The notes below the pieces were generated by a model, which did not search any database, was not told the origin of the DNA, and saw nothing but the letters and a program-made list of their open reading frames with translations. Below, piece by piece: positions 1-4,987 of a stretch of DNA of 7,278 bases. Position 1 is the stretch's first letter; every line of letters starts with the position of its first letter. The position numbers and the translations under genes are program-made. The DNA comes from Chitinophaga pinensis (GTDB lineage: Bacteria; Bacteroidota; Bacteroidia; Chitinophagales; Chitinophagaceae), in contig CAMBGO010000116.1 in assembly GCA_945866165.1 (NCBI GenBank), forward strand, positions 1 to 7,278. Direction: 5' to 3'.

Positions 1-6
1 TTATCA

Positions 7-1983
7 ATGAAATTCATTTTCACACTCACCTGTTGCCTTTTTGTATTTACTTCCTTTTGCAAAACCACTGATACAATTCGCGTTTACTCACCTGATGGAA
101 AAACAGAAGTACGTATTTGGATGAGTAAAAAAATATATTACACGGTTTCATATCAAGGAGAAATTATTTCAAGGGCTTCGAGCCTAGACTTAATCATTGA
201 TGATGAAAGATCACTATCAGTAAATAACTCAATAAGATCGTACACGACTAAAAAAATAAATTCACTCATCGATGTAATAGTAAGTGATAGAAGAAAAAGA
301 ATAATAGATGAATACAATGAATTGAATATTGTATTTAAAAAGCCATTTCAGCTAACATACAGAATTTATAACGACGGGATAGCATACCAAATTGCAGTAA
401 ATTTCAATGATAGCATTTACATAAAAGATGAAATTGCAGGGTTTAATTTTGAAAACAATACAAAATCATATATCCCGATTATTCACAAAAGAGAAGGAGA
501 AGATATTTTTCATAACAGTTTTGAAGAAGAATATCCACTTATTAATTTAGACACGCTTTCTGAAAGAGAAATGGCCTACAACCCTGTATTGATAATGCCT
601 TCGAGCGGTCCAAGAATAGCCATCACTGAATCCGACTTATTAGATTACCCAGGTATGTTTTTAAAAGGCACCAACTCAAATTCACTTACAGCAACTTTTG
701 CTCCATTTCCATTGGAAGAAAAAATTACAGATGCAATGTATGCTGAACGCATTGTTACAAAACGAGCCGAGTATATCGCCTACATTCCTGGAAAAAGAAA
801 ATTACCATGGCGGATTATAATGATTGCAGATGAAGACAAAAAGTTACCAGAAAATGACATGGTGTATAAATTGGCAACGCCAAGTAAAATAAAAGATCTT
901 TCGTGGATTACACCAAGCAAAGGAACAGATGAATGGATCATTGACATCAATTTATTCAACATACCCTTCAAAGCTGGTATCAATACTGAAACATATAAAT
1001 ATTATATCGACTTTGCAAAACGTTTTGGATTTGATAGAATCATGATGGATGCAGGATGGAGCGATAGAAATAACCTCTTCAACATTATTCCAGAAATCAA
1101 CATGGATACATTGTCTGCGTACGCGAAAAGCAAAAACATAAAACTGAGCATGTGGACGTTGGCACTAACACTGGATAAACAATTAGATAGTGCACTCCTT
1201 CAATTTAAAAAGTGGGGCGTTGATTTCATTATGACCGACTTCATTGATCGTGATGATCAAAAAATGGTAAACTTTTATGAACGAATTGCTAAAGCATGTG
1301 CAGAACAGCAAATTATGATCATGTATCATGGAGCACCTGCACCAAAAGGATTTAATCGAACTTACCCCAATGCAATCGGAAGAGAAGGAGTATTAGGCTC
1401 AGAATACAGCATTTGGAGTCAGAAAGTTACTCCTCAACACAACCTTATATTACCTTTTACAAGAATGTTGGCAGGGCCACTTGATTATGAACCTGGGTTT
1501 CTAAACAATGTAAACCAAAAAAGTTTTCGCAATATAGAAGGAAATCCAATGAGCTACGGAACAAGGTGCCACCAACTTGCCATGTTTGTTGTATATGACA
1601 GTCCAATTCAAATTTTTTCTGGTAACCCCTCACAAGGATATTTTGAACCATCATTCATGGAATTACTGGGAAGCATCCCAACAGGATGGGATGAAACAAT
1701 TGTACTTGATGCCAAAATCGGAGAATATATTGTTACAGCAAGAAAGAAAAACAATGACTGGTATATTGCTGGAATGAATAATTGGAATGCAAGAGAACAA
1801 ATCATCAATCTCGATTTTCTTAATGGTAGTAACTACAACGCAACAATTTGCATTGATGGAATCAATGCTGAAAAATTTGCAGCCGACTATTCAATATCAC
1901 AGTCTACCCTCAATAAAAATGACAAGATTTCAATAAAATCAGCACCTGGTGGGGGATTCCTATTAAAATTGAGTAAAAATTAA
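7..1983 (+). CDS. Secreted GH97 glycoside hydrolase, retaining (alpha-galactosidase-like) type
   Basis: 658-residue exported glycoside hydrolase of family 97, expected to cut alpha-linked galactosides or related sugars in the periplasm. Residues 1-18 form a signal peptide; Cys18 is preceded by Phe, a poor lipobox, so a lipoprotein is unlikely. An N-terminal beta-sandwich (about 22-290) is followed by a TIM barrel (about 300-560) and a C-terminal beta domain. Family landmarks are ITESDLLDYPGMFL (206-219), FKAGINTETYKYYIDFA (321-337), DAGW (348-351), TDFIDRDDQ (410-418) and REGVLGSEY (459-467). Compared with SusB, Glu208, Glu460 and Glu466 match the calcium ligands Glu194 and Glu526 and the acid Glu532, while SusB's base Glu508 is replaced by Gly442 and an Asp appears at 411. 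That is the retaining pattern, with Asp411 as nucleophile and Glu466 as acid/base. The Trp-rich stretch usual before the barrel reads TDEWIID here. No SusC/SusD partner is visible, but only six bases lie upstream. Family assignment is very safe; substrate is inferred. Confidence 0.95.
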   Translation: MKFIFTLTCCLFVFTSFCKTTDTIRVYSPDGKTEVRIWMSKKIYYTVSYQGEIISRASSLDLIIDDERSLSVNNSIRSYTTKKINSLIDVIVSDRRKRIIDEYNELNIVFKKPFQLTYRIYNDGIAYQIAVNFNDSIYIKDEIAGFNFENNTKSYIPIIHKREGEDIFHNSFEEEYPLINLDTLSEREMAYNPVLIMPSSGPRIAITESDLLDYPGMFLKGTNSNSLTATFAPFPLEEKITDAMYAERIVTKRAEYIAYIPGKRKLPWRIIMIADEDKKLPENDMVYKLATPSKIKDLSWITPSKGTDEWIIDINLFNIPFKAGINTETYKYYIDFAKRFGFDRIMMDAGWSDRNNLFNIIPEINMDTLSAYAKSKNIKLSMWTLALTLDKQLDSALLQFKKWGVDFIMTDFIDRDDQKMVNFYERIAKACAEQQIMIMYHGAPAPKGFNRTYPNAIGREGVLGSEYSIWSQKVTPQHNLILPFTRMLAGPLDYEPGFLNNVNQKSFRNIEGNPMSYGTRCHQLAMFVVYDSPIQIFSGNPSQGYFEPSFMELLGSIPTGWDETIVLDAKIGEYIVTARKKNNDWYIAGMNNWNAREQIINLDFLNGSNYNATICIDGINAEKFAADYSISQSTLNKNDKISIKSAPGGGFLLKLSKN

Positions 1984-2026
1984 TGCTGTAACTGATCTCA
2001 AACATAATTGAAGGCGTTGTATATCA

Positions 2027-2058
2027 TTTATAACGAGGGTCTCGTAATATTATATTTG
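2027..2058 (+). promoter_or_regulatory. Candidate Bacteroidota-type promoter
   Basis: TATATTTG at 2051-2058 matches the Bacteroidota -7 consensus TAnnTTTG exactly. TTTA at 2027-2030, 20 bases upstream, is a three-out-of-four match to the -33 TTTG box. Between them lies the small inverted repeat ACGAG-GGT-CTCGT (2033-2045). A transcript from here would run about 210 bases to the terminator at 2273 and contains no good reading frame. In such AT-rich DNA a single -7 match is weak evidence. Confidence 0.25.
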
Positions 2059-2237
2059 TTTTAATTCAACAATAAAAAAGAGGGTTTAAAATAGGTAACT
2101 AGATATAGCTGTTATAATAGACACTAAAATCTATGACCGAAAATGGAACAAAAAACCATTCTTTAACCCAGCCTTATTTACACTTGAATAAGACTATGAA
2201 GATCTTCTGGGATAAAACCCACTCGATTTTCAAAATC

Positions 2238-2273
2238 AAAAGAGGCGAGGATAAAACCTCGCCTCTTTTTTTA
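2238..2273 (+). terminator. Strong rho-independent terminator
   Basis: Perfect 10-base stem AGAGGCGAGG (2241-2250) with CCTCGCCTCT (2257-2266), loop ATAAAA, extended by three A-T pairs and followed by a run of seven T (2267-2273). It faces the + strand and ends any transcript arriving from GH97, or from a small RNA in the gap. It isolates the SYLF gene from upstream transcription. The reverse strand has only a weaker T-rich tail. Confidence 0.88.
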
Positions 2274-2482
2274 ATTTCTTTCTAAATATTTTTTCTCTAG
2301 CCTAAGCTACACTTATACACGTTTAAATTTATTTTGAAATTTAATTTACAAAAGACTTACAGTTTTTACTGCATTTGTAGCATTGGGAACATTGATATCA
2401 GCCTGGTTTTTCTCAATTGAAATTTGGAAGTACTATCATGCTGTACATAAATAATAAATTAATAACCTCAAAAATAAATTTT

Positions 2483-3016
2483 ATGAATTACCCAAAGATC
2501 TGCCTAATAGTATATTACATTTTAATGGCTAAATTTTCTTTTTCCCAGCTTTCACCAAAAGAAAAACGTTTGGTTGAAGAAGGGCAGGAAGCTAAAACTG
2601 AATTCGTTAAAAAAGATGGGCTACTGAAAAATTTGTTTGATAACTCATATGGCTATACTATACTACCTAACGTTGTTAAGGGGGCAATGGTGGTGGGTGC
2701 AGCTGCAGGGAATGGCCCCGTCTACGAAAAAAATAAACTAATCGGAATGGCATCTATGACGCAAGTAACGATTGGCTTTCAAACTGGCGGACAAGCATAT
2801 AGAGAGGTGATTTTTTTTGAAAACAAAGAGGCATTGGATAGGTTTAAAAATGACAATATCGAATTTTCAGGACAAGCTTCTGCGGTTTTAGTCACAGAAG
2901 GTGCAGTAGCAAACGTAATATATGTTGATGGAATAATGATTTTCGCACAAACCAAAGGAGGCTTGATGTATGAAGCTTCAGTTGGTGGACAACAATTTAA
3001 ATTTAAAAAATTATAA
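2483..3016 (+). CDS. Exported SYLF-domain (Ysc84-like) protein
   Basis: 177-residue protein with a signal peptide (residues 1 to about 22, ending FSFSQ) and a short charged helix (about 23-45), followed by one SYLF/DUF500 domain. Visible family marks are YGYTILPNVVKGAMVVGAAAG (57-76 region), TIGFQTGG (96-103), the segment SGQASAVLVTEGAV (129-142) and the closing QTKGGLMYEASVGG (156-169). SYLF domains bind phosphoinositides in eukaryotic Ysc84/SH3YL1; the bacterial role is not established, and here it would be periplasmic or outer-membrane associated. The frame is open back to a TTG at 2417, but I chose ATG 2483 because the signal peptide begins exactly there, with Lys at position 5; the longer form would bury it behind 22 residues. 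No Shine-Dalgarno is seen, as usual for the phylum. It stands alone between a terminator upstream and a gap downstream. Confidence 0.85.
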   Translation: MNYPKICLIVYYILMAKFSFSQLSPKEKRLVEEGQEAKTEFVKKDGLLKNLFDNSYGYTILPNVVKGAMVVGAAAGNGPVYEKNKLIGMASMTQVTIGFQTGGQAYREVIFFENKEALDRFKNDNIEFSGQASAVLVTEGAVANVIYVDGIMIFAQTKGGLMYEASVGGQQFKFKKL

Positions 3017-3023
3017 TATCAAC

Positions 3024-3047
3024 AATTGATTTAGTAGATCAATTTTG
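3024..3047 (+). terminator. Weak AT-rich stem-loop after the SYLF gene
   Basis: Stem AATTGAT (3024-3030) with ATCAATT (3038-3044), seven-base loop, then TTG; it starts 8 bases after the SYLF stop codon. The position suits a terminator, but the stem is AT-rich and the T-run is only four bases, so termination would be weak. Confidence 0.25.
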
Positions 3048-3289
3048 ACAGATAGAATAACCAGTAAAAGTGTTTTAAAAAAAATACTGCAAAAACAACA
3101 TGATTTATGTGAAAGTTATTTATCAATTGAATCTGTGAAGCGATTGTAAGTATGGATGCTGCAAGAGAAATGAATAAAGGGGTTTCAATAACCTGCGGAT
3201 CATCACACAAAAATTGGTTTTAACAACAATCAAGGTATTTATAATTCAACTTTCTCGTTCTTGATTTTCATCTTAATCTTGAATTTGCT

Positions 3290-3297
3290 TATTTTTG
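3290..3297 (+). promoter_or_regulatory. Candidate -7 element of the DUF6370 gene
   Basis: TATTTTTG matches the Bacteroidota -7 consensus TAnnTTTG exactly and ends 17 bases before the ATG at 3315. The nearest upstream TTG (3261-3263) is 26 bases away, somewhat longer than usual, so the -33 box is uncertain. If used, transcription would begin around 3302-3306 with a very short leader, which excludes the upstream TTG at 3261 as start codon. Confidence 0.4.
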
Positions 3298-3314
3298 CTT
3301 ACCAATTTTTAATA

Positions 3315-3665
3315 ATGAAAAATATAATATTGTCTGTTATTCTAATGGCTTTCTATTCAATATCATTTAGCCAAGATGCAAAGAAAACAAAACTTGTATT
3401 TGATTCGAAAAAAGAAACGTATCAAGTAGAAGCAGCATGCGGTGTTTGTATCTTCAAAATGAAAGGTGATGGATGCAAATTAGCCATCAGAATGAAAGGA
3501 AAAGATTATTTTGTTGATGGTACTGGAATCGATGATTATGGTGATGCACATGACCAAGAAGGATTTTGCAATGCTTCGAGCCCAGCAAATATTCAAGGTA
3601 AAATAATCGGAGAACGCTTTTTGGCAACCTATATGGAATTGGTTAAAAAAGAAGAAAAGAAATAA
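3315..3665 (+). CDS. Small exported four-cysteine DUF6370 family protein
   Basis: 116-residue protein with a signal peptide (1 to about 20, MKNIILSVILMAFYSISFSQ) and a compact mature domain of about 95 residues. The mature part has four cysteines: Cys42 and Cys45 in ACGVC, Cys54 in GDGCKLA and Cys85 in GFCNA, with His79 in GDAHDQEGFC. YFVDGTGIDDYGDAH (65-79) is the other distinctive block. I recognise the layout as DUF6370, a Bacteroidota family of unknown function. The CxxC plus two further cysteines in an exported protein suggest metal binding or disulfides; this is inference. The tail is rich in Lys and Glu. ATG 3315 is preferred over an in-frame TTG at 3261 because it begins the signal peptide and the -7 element lies between the two. 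It converges on the GNAT gene with only 5 bases between stop codons. Confidence 0.85.
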   Translation: MKNIILSVILMAFYSISFSQDAKKTKLVFDSKKETYQVEAACGVCIFKMKGDGCKLAIRMKGKDYFVDGTGIDDYGDAHDQEGFCNASSPANIQGKIIGERFLATYMELVKKEEKK

Positions 3666-3670
3666 CTATT

Positions 3671-4183
3671 TTATTTCAGACGGCTTAATGAATATACATT
3701 CAGCTCATGACCGTCCTGAAGAATTTCTTCCTTGTATTTAAATCCCAATTTCTCTAATAGCCCCATAGATCGATAATTGTGCTTTAGTGATGTTGCCAAT
3801 ATTTCTGTATTACTATCACTGCTGAAATAAGAATGTAAAATCAGCTTGCTTGCTTCATAAGCATACCCTTCCCTGTAATATGCTGGCAGTAAAGCAAATC
3901 CAATATCAGGATATGCCAAATAATCCTTTTTAATTATTGTTACCACACCAACCGGCGTACCATTCGCGTTATTTGTAATAATCCAAAAATTAACTGCTGG
4001 GTTGGCTTGAACTTTTTTTATATACTCAATAGCATCAAGAATACTATATATTTTGCGATCCCCAATAAATTCGAGCCAATCAGGACTTGTCATTAATGTA
4101 TGAATAAAAACAGCATTTGCTTCTGCCATCGAAGTCAGTTCTATTCTATCATTTTTAAGTATTTGATACTTGTCCAATTTCAT
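3671..4183 (-). CDS. GNAT family N-acetyltransferase (RimJ/RimL-like)
   Basis: 170-residue cytoplasmic acyl-CoA transferase, close to the usual size for the RimJ/RimL branch of GNAT. The N-terminal LKNDRIELTSM (9-19) is the first strand. DIGFALLPAYYREGYAYEA (93-111) is motif A: strand beta-4, a beta bulge, then the acetyl-CoA pyrophosphate loop with Gly106 and Ala108. LATSLKHNYRSMGLLEKLGFKY (129-150) is motif B, with the Asn136/Ser139 pair and the EKLGF signature. Members acetylate ribosomal protein N-termini, amino sugars, antibiotics or small metabolites; the acceptor cannot be read here. It is the last gene of a probable three-gene - strand operon, starting 29 bases after the N-demethylase-like gene stops, so its acceptor may relate to that gene, but this is speculative. 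Confidence 0.9.
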   Translation of the reverse strand: MKLDKYQILKNDRIELTSMAEANAVFIHTLMTSPDWLEFIGDRKIYSILDAIEYIKKVQANPAVNFWIITNNANGTPVGVVTIIKKDYLAYPDIGFALLPAYYREGYAYEASKLILHSYFSSDSNTEILATSLKHNYRSMGLLEKLGFKYKEEILQDGHELNVYSLSRLK

Positions 4184-4212
4184 AAAGTAAGCCTTTAGAA
4201 GTCGTTTGTTAT

Positions 4213-4938
4213 CTATAACAAGTTCAATATCTTTTTTACTTGATGTAAGTTTTTATAATGCAAAATGTTTTCAGACATTGAATTGATACTATCTAAAATT
4301 AGCTCTCTTTTCTCTTGGTCTGCCCATACAACTTCCAGTGGAATCATATTTACTTTAACGAAAAAGAAACAAAGTTCATCATCGAAGCCAACAGTGGTTT
4401 GTGTTTCTGTGCGAAAATATAGATCACTCAAACTAAGGGCTTCCGGCCTGGTATATGAAGGATGCTGGCTTAGACTAGGCAACGAACTGATTGTCCATAC
4501 ATATCTCCTGAAACTTGACCCCTCCCTTGAAATAAGTTCAGTTACTTTCTGACTAGCCGCCCTTAGTTTCTCTCCATCCGCAACTGGCACATGGGTATCA
4601 AAAAAATTCATTCCAATTTTTTCAGCCGGAATGAAGCCACTCGGAAAACAAAAACAAATTGATTTAAGCATGCCATTATGAAGAATGGCAATGTCTTCTT
4701 CAAGTTGTAATGCTACTTCATCTATTTTTTCTGTTTCATTAAAACCACAAAAAGCAGATAATTTTTTCACATATTCAACAGCATCTGCTTCAGTGTTACA
4801 AATTTGAGATCCCAAGGATTGTAGTTCTACTTTTTTTTGCGAAATGTATGCTTCCGAAGGAATAGAATTAAATGCTGGCCCAACATACTTTGTTATATCG
4901 GCAGATACAGTATAGGGTACTTTTACGGGGAAAATCAT
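4213..4938 (-). CDS. Heme-dependent oxidative N-demethylase alpha-subunit-like protein (DUF3445)
   Basis: 241-residue cytoplasmic protein with no signal peptide or membrane segment. I assign it to the HODM alpha-subunit-like family (formerly DUF3445, PF11927) from ordered landmarks: CFPSGFIPAEKIGM (97-110), FDTHVPV (113-119), an Arg-Arg-x-x-Trp block (144-148), the RTETQT signature (176-181), a strand FFFVKVNMIPLEVV (191-204) and the C-terminal HYKNL (227-231), which matches the family's Tyr-Lys closing motif. In the characterised Pseudomonas enzyme this subunit holds heme and oxidatively demethylates dimethylamine, working with separate flavin and iron-sulfur subunits. None of those partners is encoded here, so it is an orphan member and its substrate is unknown. 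It is shorter than typical members (about 300 residues) but contains both terminal landmarks, so it looks complete. It lies 49 bases after the radical SAM gene and 29 before the GNAT gene. Family fairly certain, reaction inferred. Confidence 0.8.
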   Translation of the reverse strand: MIFPVKVPYTVSADITKYVGPAFNSIPSEAYISQKKVELQSLGSQICNTEADAVEYVKKLSAFCGFNETEKIDEVALQLEEDIAILHNGMLKSICFCFPSGFIPAEKIGMNFFDTHVPVADGEKLRAASQKVTELISREGSSFRRYVWTISSLPSLSQHPSYTRPEALSLSDLYFRTETQTTVGFDDELCFFFVKVNMIPLEVVWADQEKRELILDSINSMSENILHYKNLHQVKKILNLL

Positions 4939-4987
4939 TTGTATTTAAGATTAGGATACCAAAATATATCATTTACAAATACAATAA

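Larger units (their letters stand above)
1984..2482. other. 499-base gap with hairpins, a terminator and a possible gene relic
   Basis: No convincing protein gene. From left to right it holds a TAnnTTTG match (2051-2058), a small stem AATGG/CCATT (2142-2146 with 2156-2160), a stem CTTATT/AATAAG (2173-2178 with 2187-2192), two mutually exclusive partners for CTGGG (CCCAG at 2167-2171 or CCCA at 2218-2221), a GATTTT-C-AAAATC palindrome (2225-2237) and a strong terminator (2238-2273). After the terminator comes AT-rich sequence and an open stretch (2338-2454) that encodes a transmembrane-like peptide but has no ATG. The part before the terminator could be a long GH97 3' untranslated region or a separate small RNA. 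Confidence 0.6.
3017..3314. other. 298-base gap, no confident gene
   Basis: Holds the weak stem-loop at 3024-3044 and two partly overlapping open stretches in different frames. The first (3030-3149, possible TTG start at 3045) encodes a lysine-rich helical-looking peptide ending SIESVKRL. The second (3131-3223, ATG at 3152) encodes a peptide with MDAAREMNKGVSITCG. Neither has a recognisable domain. The last 25 bases carry the candidate promoter of the next gene. Confidence 0.5.

Noticed and set aside
7..66. GH97 protein as a lipoprotein
   Set aside because: Cys18 is preceded by Thr-Ser-Phe; Phe at the -1 position does not fit a lipobox.
780..983. Open frame of 67 codons on the - strand
   Set aside because: Lies fully inside the GH97 gene, antisense to its conserved barrel start, with no domain or signal; a coding shadow.
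1457..1808. Three further open frames on both strands
   Set aside because: All sit within the GH97 coding sequence in other frames and show no recognisable protein features.
2200..2270. tRNA-like arrangement of hairpins
   Set aside because: No acceptor stem, no T-loop GGTTCGA sequence and no seven-base anticodon loop; the last stem is plainly a terminator.
2417..2482. TTG 2417 or ATG 2438 as start of the SYLF protein
   Set aside because: Either would place up to 22 unrelated residues before a complete signal peptide that begins at ATG 2483.
4265..4552. 95-codon open frame on the + strand
   Set aside because: Antisense to the DUF3445 gene, whose family motifs establish the real frame.
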